Source: an uncultured Acidimicrobiales bacterium (GTDB taxonomy: Bacteria > Actinomycetota > Acidimicrobiia > Acidimicrobiales > SZUA-35). From it: a stretch of 64,000 nucleotides of DNA. Both the position numbers and the translations under genes were made by a program. Position 1 is the first letter of the stretch. Every line of letters starts with the position of its first letter. Location of the stretch: assembly GCA_937922805.1 (NCBI GenBank), contig CALAJV010000004.1:62001-126000 (forward strand). Reading direction: 5' to 3'. Shown here piece by piece: positions 34,413-44,051 of the stretch. Under the pieces are notes generated by a model, which worked only from the letters and a program-made list of their open reading frames with translations, was not told the DNA's origin and made no database searches.

Positions 34413-35437
34413 CAGGAACCCCCAGCCTGATCCGACAATTCGGATACCGCAGCGGTGAAATGGTCGGCTAACTCAGCCAGATGCTCTGCCGACAACTCAG
34501 TCGTGAAAAGAAACGGCAGTTGGATTTGGGGCAACGGCAGTTCTACCTCCAACCGTCGAACCTGACGTTCCTGAGATGCCTGTCGTTGAAGCCGAAACGC
34601 AGCCGCCTCTAACTGGTGTTGCTTAGCAGCAGCTTGCGCAGTCTGCCTTTTTCTCGCCTGCTTTTTGCTTGTCTGCTCCTCACCTACGCTGCTTTGTGTC
34701 GACGCGTCGGTTGCTTGGTCGAGCGCTTCGGCTAGTCCGGGGATCTCGGGCCAAAGCCCATTAACTACGATGGGTCCGAGCTTCATATCTACGGTGTCTT
34801 CCAAACTGAAAGCAGTCTCGACAGTTTCGCTGATCGGTGTTTCCTCCGGCACCGTTACGAGCAACACCTGGCATCGTTTGTCGTCTGCCATCATTTCGAT
34901 CGCCAGATCCGCCTGCTCTCGCAACGGTCCACTTGACGTTGAGCTAGCAATTGCCGCTGGAGCAGCCAGAAACGTTAAAGCGTGGCCAGAGGCAGGAGCG
35001 TCGACTATTACTAAGTCGGCCGTGGCAGCCTGCTCGATCTGGCGGATTTTGCCTAGCGCCAGCAGATCTCGGATTCCAGGGGCGGCAGTAGCAACAATCT
35101 CTACTGCCCCGGTCGACCCCAGCGCCCGGGCCACGGGGCCGACGATTGACGCGTCTAGATATTCGTTCAAGGCGCTGTCGGCTACGATTTGGCGGGCTCG
35201 GAGGCGACCGTTCCCAGTAAGGGCTGGACTTGTGACGACGGTCTCCTCATAGCCCAAAGAATCGGTGCTGAGCAGGGCTCCAAGGCTGCTATAACCTTCC
35301 AACTCCACTACGAGAACGTCATATCCGGAATTTGCTGCCGCGACGCCAATCGTTGCCCCTACCGTAGACTTTCCGACTCCGCCTTTACCGGCCACGATAA
35401 GGACATTGGATGCGGCGAAGAAATCAGCAGCGGACAC
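34412..35437 (-). CDS. ArsA/GET3-like ATPase, first of pair
   Basis: A P-loop ATPase with the ArsA/MinD-type motif KGGVGKSTVGATIGVAAANSG, then VLVVELEGYSSLGALL and LVIVDAPASGHALTFLAAP. The C-terminal part has an unusual Gln/Lys/Ala-rich stretch (SKKQARKRQTAQAAAKQHQ) of about 40 residues. The start is probably GTG at 35437; a TTG at 35461 is also open. Either way its 5' end overlaps the start of the divergent NfeD gene, so the two promoters lie inside each other's coding sequence. It is translationally coupled to the second ArsA-like gene. Confidence 0.82.
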   Translation of the reverse strand: MSAADFFAASNVLIVAGKGGVGKSTVGATIGVAAANSGYDVLVVELEGYSSLGALLSTDSLGYEETVVTSPALTGNGRLRARQIVADSALNEYLDASIVGPVARALGSTGAVEIVATAAPGIRDLLALGKIRQIEQAATADLVIVDAPASGHALTFLAAPAAIASSTSSGPLREQADLAIEMMADDKRCQVLLVTVPEETPISETVETAFSLEDTVDMKLGPIVVNGLWPEIPGLAEALDQATDASTQSSVGEEQTSKKQARKRQTAQAAAKQHQLEAAAFRLQRQASQERQVRRLEVELPLPQIQLPFLFTTELSAEHLAELADHFTAAVSELSDQAGGS

Positions 35438-36810
35438 TACTAACGAGACTACTTGCAGCAACGCTCCTCGTGGGTGCCTTGCTTAGCTTTGTTTTCTCCA
35501 ACGGCCAAGCTAGTGCCCAAGACAGCACCGAAGACAACACCGAAGACAGCCCAGATAGCACTGGAAATGCGGAAGAGCTGACCGATTGCCCCGCCGATCG
35601 GACAACAGTCCCAGTCGCCGATTCTGCTATCCGCATTGTCAAGGTAGCTGGTTTGATCGATCCCGCTGTGCGGGGCAACTTGATGTCGAAGCTGGAAGCG
35701 GCAGAAGCCGATCCCGATGTGTTCGCACTAATCATTTGGACAAACAGCCAAGGGTCAGTGCTCAACGAAGACGAATATCTCGAGATGGCCACCGCCTTGC
35801 ACGAGTCGCCCCTGCAGATTGGCTTATGGGTTGGTCAGCCCGGTTCTACTGCCCAAGGCGGCGCAGCTGAGTTAGCAACAGTGGCCGACATCGTTGGGGT
35901 GACGCCAAACTCAACGATCGGCAACACCGGTCCTCGACGCTTGCCCGCCGAGTGGGGAACTCCGTTCGGAGATGCCACCGAGCGCCTGGAAACAGCACTA
36001 TTCGACGCAGAAGAATCGATTCAAGCCGGAATTTCGATTGGTCCAAGCCAAGACACCGTCCCGGTCGGATCATTTGCGCTAAACCTCGACGGGTTCGAAT
36101 CGCTCCGTTGTTTGGACGAGTCCGGATCCATCGAAACTATCCCGCAAAGCCAAGCTCAGCTATCAGGGCTTTCGTTACCAGCTCAAATGTTTCACTCAGT
36201 TGCGAGTCCAGAAGTGGCGTATCTTTTCTTCGCCCTCGGACTAAGTTTGCTGGTCTTTGAATTGTTCACCGCTGGTATCGGGGTTGCTGGCCTGACCGGA
36301 GTGGGCTTCCTAGCGTTGGGGTGTTACGGCCTGGCGGTACTGCCAACCAGATGGTGGGCCATCGGCTTGCTCTTGCTCGGAATTTTCTTCATGGCCATCG
36401 ATATCCAAACCAATATTCCCAGACACTATACGGTGGCCGGTCTGGTCTGTTTTACGGTCGGAACGCTCACGCTATATGAGGGCGTTTCGATGTCGTGGCT
36501 CACGATCGGGGTTGGACTTATCGGCGCGGCTCTTTATGCCTACACCGGTATGCCGTCAATGGTTCGAACCCGATTCTCGACCCCCACAATTGGCAGAAAG
36601 TGGATGATTGGTTCGATGGGTGAAGCTACCACCGAAGTGGCTCCAGAGGGCACGGTCAAGATCCGCGATGCCACCTGGCGAGCAATAACTAATCGAGCTA
36701 CGCCCATCAAACAAGGCGAAGCGGTCCGAGTCGTTGGCATTGATCGGCTGATCCTGGAAGTCGAACCAGAAGAGGGCGCCGCGGTTGACTATCGGGAGCG
36801 ACGGTCCTAG
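35410..36810 (+). CDS. NfeD-family membrane protein with ClpP-like domain
   Basis: A 466-residue membrane protein. A signal peptide (TRLLAATLLVGALLSFVFSNGQASA) is followed by a ClpP-like domain (about residues 70-260, with IRIVKVAGLIDPAVRGNL and DVFALIIWTNSQGSVL). About five transmembrane helices come next (285-400), then a C-terminal OB-fold typical of NfeD. Where related 1510-type proteases have the catalytic Ser (AASAG), this has STAQGG, so proteolysis is doubtful. Start ATG 35410 follows AAGGA. The glycoside hydrolase gene begins 8 bp after its stop. Confidence 0.82.
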   Translation: MRRRNQQRTLLTRLLAATLLVGALLSFVFSNGQASAQDSTEDNTEDSPDSTGNAEELTDCPADRTTVPVADSAIRIVKVAGLIDPAVRGNLMSKLEAAEADPDVFALIIWTNSQGSVLNEDEYLEMATALHESPLQIGLWVGQPGSTAQGGAAELATVADIVGVTPNSTIGNTGPRRLPAEWGTPFGDATERLETALFDAEESIQAGISIGPSQDTVPVGSFALNLDGFESLRCLDESGSIETIPQSQAQLSGLSLPAQMFHSVASPEVAYLFFALGLSLLVFELFTAGIGVAGLTGVGFLALGCYGLAVLPTRWWAIGLLLLGIFFMAIDIQTNIPRHYTVAGLVCFTVGTLTLYEGVSMSWLTIGVGLIGAALYAYTGMPSMVRTRFSTPTIGRKWMIGSMGEATTEVAPEGTVKIRDATWRAITNRATPIKQGEAVRVVGIDRLILEVEPEEGAAVDYRERRS

Positions 36811-36817
36811 ACCCGCT

Positions 36818-39613
36818 ATGGCGGCCGATCAGAATCGCACCCCGAAAAAGCTGGCAGTTGCGGGCATCGTCGTAGCTGGGCTCGCAGTCGGCGGGCTGCT
36901 ACTAGGTCCTAAGGTCTGGCAGCGGCTTCAACCAGGGTCCGACGATTTGGCCCGTCGAGCGGTGGTGGCACCGTTCGTTGAGCCAGCGTCGGTCTCGACC
37001 TCCACTCCAATAACGGTTGAGTCCGACATTGATGTTGAGCCAAGCAACCAACCGGTAGTGCCGATCGCAACCAGCATGACCGTCTCGGTTGTGATCTCCG
37101 GGCCCGACAACGTGAGAGCCATGCAGCTCTCACAAGACCCGTCATTTGTCGACGCTGAATGGCAACGGGTAGATAGCCGACTCGACTTCGTTACTGCTGG
37201 CACCGGGTATCAGTCGATCTTCGTTCGGTTCTTAGGCGACGATGGCGAGCCAGGGCCCACGAGTGTCACCGGAGTCCAGGTCGATCCGACCTATCAAGCC
37301 GCCACCTCTTCGGCCTCAGGCCAGCACCAGCCCTCGTGGGTCAGGCCGCTAACGACCTCGGAATTAGTGGTCCGGGTCGAAGCCGGTCGTCTGTTGTACG
37401 GATCTCAAGAGCCTTACAACCTTGATGAGCTTGTAGACGGCGACAAAATTATTACCCTCGGAGGCCGCAAGGCGGTTGAGCGCAACGGCGAAACGTACGG
37501 TTTTCAAGTTTCGCAACGTCGAGACGCGATTAAGCGTCCAGACCGCCTCATCGGCCGGCCGCTCCCAATCGATGATGTTGTCGCTGGAAGTTGGGCTATC
37601 TCGAACAGCGAAGAATCCGCGGTCGCGATCGAGGTCGACGACGTTCGATATCTTGGTCGGCCCAGCGGTGGTGGCATCGACCAAGATCAAGCTCGGATCT
37701 TCCCCGTCGTTTACGACATCGTATTGGCCTTGTCTGCGCCCATCGAGCAAGGCCAGAGCTACGTTGTTCAAGGTCCAGAGCTTGCCCCAATCGAGTTTGT
37801 TTACGAGCCAGACATAACCACCTCTCCTGCTATCCGAGTTAACCAGGTGGGCTTCGCCCCGAACGACCAGCTCAAAGTGGCGTACTTGTCCGGGTGGTTC
37901 GATGGACTAGGGGCAACCGTCGATGAACGTATTGCCCAGTCCGACGAGCTTGCGTTCCGAGTCGTCGATATCGAGACGGGCGTTGTGGCCTTTCGTGGAA
38001 TGGGGCAAGTTCGCTTGGCCGACGCCGCCGATCGAGACGAAATGGGTAAGGGCGACCTTACTGGTGCTTCGGTTGCTGAGTTCGATTTCGGCCAACTGAC
38101 AACGCCAGGTACATATCGGCTGTGCGTCGACGACGTCGGATGCTCATATGAGTTTGCGATCAAAGACTTCGTTTGGGATGGACTGGCGGCGCAGATTTCA
38201 CGAGCGATGTATCACCAGCGGAGCGGAACCGATCTGGGCCCGCCTTACACCTCGATCGTAAGACCACGCCCCTACCACCCCGACGAAGATACCGGCGTAA
38301 CCGCTTCAGACTATTCGCTGATAGCGGCCCAGACAGAAACAAACAACACCAACTTTGCCAAGTTGGCTGATGAATCAACCGGCATCGAGGTTCCACAAGC
38401 CTGGGGCGGTCATTTTGACGCCGGTGATTGGGATCGACGTATTCAACATTTGTGGTATGCCCGCACGGCAGCGGAAATGGTGCTCCAGTTTCCCGGAACG
38501 TTCGACCAGTTCGAAATGAACATCCCAGAAAGCGGAGATGAGATTCCCGATCTGCTTGACGAGGCACTTTGGACGGTAGATCTGTTTCATCGGATGCAGC
38601 GCGATGATGGAGCGATCCGGGGCGGCATCGAAGCAAGCGAACACCCCCTGCCCTATTCATCTTCTTGGTCCGACGATCTAGCCGTCTACGCCTATGAGCC
38701 CGACGCATACTCAAGCTATATCTATGCCGGCACCGCCGCCGAAGTAGCGCACGCCTTAAAGCCATACGACTCGGACCGGGCCCAGGAGCTGCTGACCTCA
38801 GCCCAACGAGCTATGGCTTGGGCCGAAAGCCGCTCTGATGAAGATCACCCTCTGGACGCCGATGGGAACGACCCAACGGCCCAACAGCGACACGTAGCGG
38901 CCGCCGGACTATTGCTAGCCACCGGCGACCAGAAGTGGCACGATCTATTTGTAGAGACCGCCGACTACCTCGACAACGGCGGCCCTTTCATGTCGTGTCA
39001 CGCTCATTACGAGTGCGACGGGGCGTGGATGTATCTCCTGGCCGATCCAGCGACGACCGACGCTGATCTTCGAGCCGATCTTGGTAGTAGATTCATCGAG
39101 TCCGCCGATGGTCTGTTGGTAGTGGCGGCTAGTACCGGTTACGGATGGTCACCAGAAAATCCGTTCGTCCCGCTTATCTGGGGCCTTGGCGCCGGCGGAT
39201 CGCCTCATACCTCCGGGTTAATGAAAGCCCACTATCTAACCAACGACGACCGATACCGGAATGCAGCGGTGAGGGCAGCCAGCGTGACGTTAGGAGCGAA
39301 CCCCATGAACCGCTCGATGATCACCGGACTGGGGCACGAGCCGCCAGCTCACCCATTGATTGTCGACGTCGCTAACGGCGGACTACCGCTTTGGTCGGGA
39401 ACACCAGTCTACGGCTACCACTCTTTGGGGCCTAGCGACGAGTGGGTTGTTGATGTGTTGCTACCAGCTGGAGCTTTCCCACACCCGAACGACCAGCCCT
39501 ACCTTTGGCAATGGTATGACGTTGTGCCAGTGGCCCAATTCAACGAGTTCACGGTGCACCAAAGCCACGCCGATGCACTCAGTACGTTTGCCTCATTAGC
39601 GGCAACGTCTTAG
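36818..39613 (+). CDS. Membrane-anchored glycoside hydrolase family 9 enzyme
   Basis: A 931-residue protein. An N-terminal anchor (LAVAGIVVAGLAVGGLLLG) precedes about 330 residues with no clear domain, then the Ig-like domain found before GH9 catalytic modules (INVNQVGF-like IRVNQVGFAPNDQ, about residue 345). The GH9 catalytic domain follows from about 470: the nucleophile/base Asp in HFDAGDWDRR, PDLLDEALWTVDLF, LGANPMNRSMITGLG and the acid Glu in QFNEFTVHQS. It probably cleaves beta-1,4-glucan or a related glycan at the cell surface. Start ATG 36818, eight bases after the NfeD stop; the TTG at 36785 is unlikely. Confidence 0.85.
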   Translation: MAADQNRTPKKLAVAGIVVAGLAVGGLLLGPKVWQRLQPGSDDLARRAVVAPFVEPASVSTSTPITVESDIDVEPSNQPVVPIATSMTVSVVISGPDNVRAMQLSQDPSFVDAEWQRVDSRLDFVTAGTGYQSIFVRFLGDDGEPGPTSVTGVQVDPTYQAATSSASGQHQPSWVRPLTTSELVVRVEAGRLLYGSQEPYNLDELVDGDKIITLGGRKAVERNGETYGFQVSQRRDAIKRPDRLIGRPLPIDDVVAGSWAISNSEESAVAIEVDDVRYLGRPSGGGIDQDQARIFPVVYDIVLALSAPIEQGQSYVVQGPELAPIEFVYEPDITTSPAIRVNQVGFAPNDQLKVAYLSGWFDGLGATVDERIAQSDELAFRVVDIETGVVAFRGMGQVRLADAADRDEMGKGDLTGASVAEFDFGQLTTPGTYRLCVDDVGCSYEFAIKDFVWDGLAAQISRAMYHQRSGTDLGPPYTSIVRPRPYHPDEDTGVTASDYSLIAAQTETNNTNFAKLADESTGIEVPQAWGGHFDAGDWDRRIQHLWYARTAAEMVLQFPGTFDQFEMNIPESGDEIPDLLDEALWTVDLFHRMQRDDGAIRGGIEASEHPLPYSSSWSDDLAVYAYEPDAYSSYIYAGTAAEVAHALKPYDSDRAQELLTSAQRAMAWAESRSDEDHPLDADGNDPTAQQRHVAAAGLLLATGDQKWHDLFVETADYLDNGGPFMSCHAHYECDGAWMYLLADPATTDADLRADLGSRFIESADGLLVVAASTGYGWSPENPFVPLIWGLGAGGSPHTSGLMKAHYLTNDDRYRNAAVRAASVTLGANPMNRSMITGLGHEPPAHPLIVDVANGGLPLWSGTPVYGYHSLGPSDEWVVDVLLPAGAFPHPNDQPYLWQWYDVVPVAQFNEFTVHQSHADALSTFASLAATS

Positions 39614-39643
39614 TCGAGGTCGGTCGGGCAAATTCGTCGGGTA

Positions 39644-40420
39644 TTAGTCGGCGGAGTTCACGACGGCAGGTTGATCTGCCCCAAAGAGTGCGCCTACAGC
39701 GATTGTGGTGACATAGACCAGGCCGATGGCAAGGAACAGCGGGTTTGTGTTCAACAAGGCGGCCAAGGGTATGCCAAGACCGGCTGCGGCCACGATCGAA
39801 AACCAAAACAGAAATCGCTTGGTTTGACTGACGGTTCTTGAACGAGCCAAGGTCACCGCTGGTTCTCCGTACCATCGTTCAAGTCGGTTTGTTCGGCTTA
39901 TGAAAACCAGCGCCACCACAAAAGCTAGCGATCCGACCGAATGAGATAAATATTGCAAGACACGAGCAGCGGTGAATTCACGGCCCAACGGGTCGGTGAA
40001 CAAGGGGTCGTTTAAACCAAGCCAGTTCGATCCCCATCGGTTCTCGTGGGTAAACGCATCGAAGAAGATATGGCTGGCCGAACCTAGCGCCGCGCTGGCA
40101 ACGGTAATGGCAATATTCGGAGATCTTGAGCCGAGTACCCGATAGGAGTGGATTCGCAGTGGGCCAAGATCGGGGAGCAATCCGAAGACCCCATCAGCGG
40201 CTCGCCAGCGAACGATCACGGTCGAAACCAGCGTCAGAGGAATGGCCCAAATCACCAAGCCGATTAGGCTGTGGCTTCTAACTCCAACCCAGTTGCTGAA
40301 TCCGTAAGCCAGATCGGGAGCAGTAGCTGCAATACAAAGCGCAGTTCCATCGATCCATCTTGGAGCAGCCAACTTTGCGCCGACAATGAGTGCCTGATGG
40401 GCAGGGAACGATACTGGCAC
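39644..40420 (-). CDS. DUF4184 family membrane protein
   Basis: A 258-residue protein beginning MPVSFPAHQALIVGAKLAAP, with IAATAPDLAYGF near residue 35 and SHIFFDAFTHENRWGSNW near residue 125. These match the DUF4184 family, whose function is unknown; the conserved His and Asp residues suggest a metal site in the membrane, similar to other LexA-independent membrane hydrolase families. About five to six helices are visible. It converges with the GH9 gene (30-bp gap). Confidence 0.75.
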   Translation of the reverse strand: MPVSFPAHQALIVGAKLAAPRWIDGTALCIAATAPDLAYGFSNWVGVRSHSLIGLVIWAIPLTLVSTVIVRWRAADGVFGLLPDLGPLRIHSYRVLGSRSPNIAITVASAALGSASHIFFDAFTHENRWGSNWLGLNDPLFTDPLGREFTAARVLQYLSHSVGSLAFVVALVFISRTNRLERWYGEPAVTLARSRTVSQTKRFLFWFSIVAAAGLGIPLAALLNTNPLFLAIGLVYVTTIAVGALFGADQPAVVNSAD

Positions 40421-40475
40421 CCCTACTTGTTAGCGCTAAAAGCGGCCCAAGAGTATCTATTGTCCAAAAATCCCA

Positions 40476-41609
40476 CTAGCCGAGAATCTTGTTGAGGGCA
40501 CCTATAAGGGCGACGCTGGTTTCGTTGCCGACTAGCCCGGCCTGCATCCGGTTCATCATGTAGGTGAACGTGACCTTTTGGTCGAGGTCGTTCAAAACGA
40601 TCGACCCTCCCCACCCGCCCCAATAGCATTTCTTACCGGATGTGATGCCCGCCAAATTGTTAGGGTCGGCCAGCCCGTAGCCGAGTCCGAATCGGTTCGG
40701 CGTCATCAGTACCTGGTCGACTCCGTCCGACTGCTGTTCGAAAATTCGGTCGATGGTCTCGGCCGAGAGCAGCTCGATGCCGTGTGAGGATCCGCCGTTC
40801 GAGACCGCAGCCTGAATTTTGGCCACTGATCGGGCGTTCCCGTGGCCGTTGGCTGCGCCGATGGTAGCGGCTCGCCAGCGGTCGGTGTGGGCCACTTCAG
40901 CGTCGGGCAGCGGTGAGCTAAACGTTTTCAGCATGACGCCGTCCGGATCTAGATCGGGGGGAAAGGCCATAGGCGGGGGAGGCGTGACGTTGCTGATTCG
41001 GTGATGGTTTTCTGGTGGCGACCCGATGGTGAAGTCGGCGTCTAACCGGTTCGCTATTTCCTCGGCAAAGAACTGCTTGAGCCCGCGGCCGTCAATACGT
41101 TTGATTACTTCGCCTACTAGGTGACCTTGGTTTAACGCGTGGTATCCAGATGCGGTGCCTGGCTCCCACCATGGTGTTTGAGTAGCCAGGCGAGCGGTTG
41201 CGGCGTCATCGTCGAGAATGTCTTCGGTTGTTACTGGCTGCTCCCAGGCTGACACCCCTGAGGTGTGAGACATGATGTGGCGAACCCGAATATCTTCCTT
41301 CCCGTTCTGGGCGAACTCAGGCCAGTAACTGGCCACAGTCGCATCAGGGTCGAGGGTTCCCCGATCTACCAACAACAACGCTGACAGCGCTGTCATCGTT
41401 TTCGTTGTAGACCAGACGTTCGTGACCGTGTCGGCCTCCCACGGTTTCGTCTTTTCTTCATCAGCCCAGCCGCCCCAAACGTCAAGGACTATCTCGCCTT
41501 CAACAGCAACAGCCATGGAGGCCCCAAGGTCGTAGCCAGCTTCTAGTTGGTCGGCCAAGATCTGGCTTAGTGAATCAAATCTGTCGTCGGTTTTGCCGTT
41601 CAGCTGCAT
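40476..41609 (-). CDS. Serine hydrolase, beta-lactamase/EstB family
   Basis: A penicillin-binding-protein-fold hydrolase of 377 residues, likely an esterase. Seen: the nucleophile motif S-x-x-K in VWSTTKTMTALSALLL near residue 69, ASGYHALNQGHLVGEVI carrying the Tyr motif near 160, and the C-terminal CYWGGWGGSIVLND. SHTSGVSAW precedes the lid. No signal peptide is visible, so it is probably cytosolic. The true beta-lactamase KTG motif is absent; carboxylesterase activity is inferred from EstB-like relatives. Confidence 0.88.
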   Translation of the reverse strand: MQLNGKTDDRFDSLSQILADQLEAGYDLGASMAVAVEGEIVLDVWGGWADEEKTKPWEADTVTNVWSTTKTMTALSALLLVDRGTLDPDATVASYWPEFAQNGKEDIRVRHIMSHTSGVSAWEQPVTTEDILDDDAATARLATQTPWWEPGTASGYHALNQGHLVGEVIKRIDGRGLKQFFAEEIANRLDADFTIGSPPENHHRISNVTPPPPMAFPPDLDPDGVMLKTFSSPLPDAEVAHTDRWRAATIGAANGHGNARSVAKIQAAVSNGGSSHGIELLSAETIDRIFEQQSDGVDQVLMTPNRFGLGYGLADPNNLAGITSGKKCYWGGWGGSIVLNDLDQKVTFTYMMNRMQAGLVGNETSVALIGALNKILG

Positions 41610-41902
41610 TTGGTCCCCTTAGGGTGAGGAAGTCGTAGTCGCTCGTCGGTATCGACCCTAACGCCAGCCGGGCATGGGGATCAAAGTGGCAGCCGGAGAG
41701 CGAGCAGGTCAATCGCCGAAAGCGAAGGTGGTGGCATCCGCTATCGGAAAACAAGCTAACAAGAACCTTGTGCAAACACCTGCGCTGTGCAACAGTGCGG
41801 GTTACGCCTGTACGAGGGCTAGGACGGTCAGGCCAATTTGCGTTTGAAATTTTAGTTTCTGCGAGTTTCTCGGATTGTTTTCTACATTGGTGGAGGGCCA
41901 GC

Positions 41903-42274
41903 GTGAGCACCGAAACAGTTGTACCGTCACAATCAAATTCCCAAAGAAGCGAGGTCGCCGACTCGGTCAGAGTTCTCACTCCAACCGATTCTACGATTGA
42001 CCGGCGCGAGCCTGAACGGGTGTGGCATGTGCGGGCGGCGTGCCGAGGGCCTCACCAAGAGATCTTTTATCCACCCACTCGATTCGAACGGCGGGTCGAC
42101 AAACGCCGGCGAGAAGCACGAGCAAAGGAAATTTGCCGAACGTGCTCTGTGGTCGAGATCTGTCTAGACCAAGCGATAGAGCGACGAGAGCCATACGGCA
42201 TCTGGGGCGGTCTGACCGAGCACGAACGCCGCGACTACGCGGAGCTAAAGCCTCAAACGAAAGCCACGCTGTAG
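41903..42274 (+). CDS. WhiB-family [4Fe-4S] transcriptional regulator
   Basis: Actinobacteria-specific regulator that senses redox or NO with an iron-sulfur cluster and binds sigma-A. The 123-residue product has four cysteines (Cys47, Cys78, Cys81, Cys87) in the pattern C...CxxCxxxxxC, followed by the EPYGIWGGLTEHER turn. The start is GTG 41903, seven bases after GGAGG; the frame open to 41768 is not needed. It diverges from the serine hydrolase gene. Which WhiB subgroup it belongs to cannot be told by eye. Confidence 0.93.
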   Translation: MSTETVVPSQSNSQRSEVADSVRVLTPTDSTIDRREPERVWHVRAACRGPHQEIFYPPTRFERRVDKRRREARAKEICRTCSVVEICLDQAIERREPYGIWGGLTEHERRDYAELKPQTKATL

Positions 42275-42332
42275 CACCGAAACAGAGCCGGGAGCTGGGC
42301 TCGAGCAGCGTCGGTTTGAACCAGACACTCGT

Positions 42333-44051
42333 TTACTGGGCTGGCATTCGGGGTCCGGCGATTCTCAGGTCTTCCCGGCGTCGAGTAATGCCGTTGCCAT
42401 CCATGTAGGCCAGGATGGGAAGCACATATTTCCTCGTGGTTCCTAGCGCGTCACGCGCTTCGGCCACGGTGATTCCACTTGGTTGTGCCGCCAAGATGGC
42501 GCCGAGCTTGCCGACCGCCAGATCGATCGCATCGCGAGAAAAGTACACCCCTTCTTGTTCAACCACGGTCCCTCGTCTGATCAACTCACGAATCTCGGCC
42601 CGGTCGATGCCTTCTGGCGACGGCGGAGTGAACGGTTCGGCGGTTAGCGCTTGTACCCACGGGTGGTCGGCTAGCGGATCGACTGGTTCCCCGATTGTGA
42701 CCTTGCCGGCGTCGACCGAGACATCGTCCAACGATTCCAGTACCGCCCGGTCGTAGTCGTCCAGCCCGGCGATGTCGAGTCCGAGTGGCCCGGCCGTGGA
42801 GATACTCTCCAGCAACGCCTGAGCTCTTTGCTCCAGCGCTTCGGGGTCTGCTACCCACTTCCCAACTGTTGGTTCGATGCGTTGGCCGGTTAGCCGTTCC
42901 AGCTCTTCGGCTTCAACCCACCCCCGTTCCGCTACCACCCGTTCAATTGAGAGGTCAGGGGTCGCGGTGGCTGCGGTCAGAACCGGGGAAACGTCGAGCA
43001 GTAATCCTCCGCCAACCGTTTCATCCCGACCGCTTTCTCGAAGAATAAATCGATCTCCTGGGATTACTGGGATGTTCCGGTCGAGGTAGAGCCGGATGCT
43101 CCCGGTCGCTCCCGGCTGGATGCTGTCTTGAGTAAGTACTCGTACCTTGACTGCGAGTTCGCACGAGCCGATGTAGGCCGAATACGCTCCTCGACGAGTC
43201 ACCGGGTGTCCCAAACTCTCTAAGACCGCCAGCTCGGCGTCGACCATGGCGCTGTGATGCCACCGGTTGGCGTCGATTAGTACATGACCTCGCTTGATGT
43301 CGGTATGGTTCACACCGGTCAGGTTCACGGCGACGCGGTTGCCAGGCTCGACTGTTGCCACCGATCGATGATGCGATTGCAGGCTACGAATTCGGGCTTT
43401 CGTTGAGCCAGGAACGATAGACACTTCTTCGCCTTCGCTTAATGCACCCCCGGTTAGGGTTCCGGTCACTACTGTGCCGGCACCGGCAGGAGCGAATGAT
43501 CTATCGACCCATAACCGAAAGTTACCGCCGTGGTCGCGGGCGGGGATGTCTGATATCAGATTGTCGATGGCGGAACGCAAGTCGTCCATTCCTAGATTTT
43601 CCAACGCCGAGACCCCAACGATTGGCGCTGACTCAAGAAACGTTCCAGTGACATGTTCCTCAACGTCCATCTTCGCTAACTCGAACAAATCATCGTCGAC
43701 CTGGTCCACCTTGGTTAGGGCAACAATCCCTCGTTGAAGTCCGAGTAACGACAGAATCCGAAGATGTTCCTCCGACTGAGGTTTCCACCCTTCGGTGGCA
43801 GCTACGACAAACAAGCACCCGTCGACTGCCCCAACGCCTGACAACATATTGCGTAGGAACCGGATGTGGCCTGGAACGTCGATGAAAGAGAACTCGGCTC
43901 CCGAGGGCAATGTTGCGTTGGCGAACCCGAGATCGATTGTTAATCCTCGTGACTTTTCTTCCGCCCACCGATCAGGGTCGGTTCCAGTGAGCACTTTGAC
44001 CAACGTCGACTTGCCGTGGTCGACGTGGCCAGCGGTGGCGATAACGGTCAA
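42333..44051 (-). CDS. selB: Selenocysteine-specific elongation factor SelB
   Basis: GTPase that brings Sec-tRNA to UGA codons at a SECIS hairpin. Seen: G1 GHVDHGKSTLVKVLTG near residue 8, DVPGHIRFLRNML, LTKVDQVDDD for guanine binding, domains II-III with GTGTVVTGTLTGG-like GAGTVVTGTLTGG, and C-terminal winged-helix repeats (IRELIRRGTVVEQEGVYF) that bind SECIS RNA. The 572-residue length is slightly short for the family. Start is TTG 44051, overlapping the selA stop by TTGA, with GGAG upstream. It is co-translated with selA. Confidence 0.95.
   Translation of the reverse strand: MTVIATAGHVDHGKSTLVKVLTGTDPDRWAEEKSRGLTIDLGFANATLPSGAEFSFIDVPGHIRFLRNMLSGVGAVDGCLFVVAATEGWKPQSEEHLRILSLLGLQRGIVALTKVDQVDDDLFELAKMDVEEHVTGTFLESAPIVGVSALENLGMDDLRSAIDNLISDIPARDHGGNFRLWVDRSFAPAGAGTVVTGTLTGGALSEGEEVSIVPGSTKARIRSLQSHHRSVATVEPGNRVAVNLTGVNHTDIKRGHVLIDANRWHHSAMVDAELAVLESLGHPVTRRGAYSAYIGSCELAVKVRVLTQDSIQPGATGSIRLYLDRNIPVIPGDRFILRESGRDETVGGGLLLDVSPVLTAATATPDLSIERVVAERGWVEAEELERLTGQRIEPTVGKWVADPEALEQRAQALLESISTAGPLGLDIAGLDDYDRAVLESLDDVSVDAGKVTIGEPVDPLADHPWVQALTAEPFTPPSPEGIDRAEIRELIRRGTVVEQEGVYFSRDAIDLAVGKLGAILAAQPSGITVAEARDALGTTRKYVLPILAYMDGNGITRRREDLRIAGPRMPAQ

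Noticed and set aside
42275-42332. tRNA-Sec gene near selAB
   Set aside because: A GGTTCAAACC stretch occurs on the minus strand near 42310, but the stem does not extend beyond two pairs and no acceptor stem fits.
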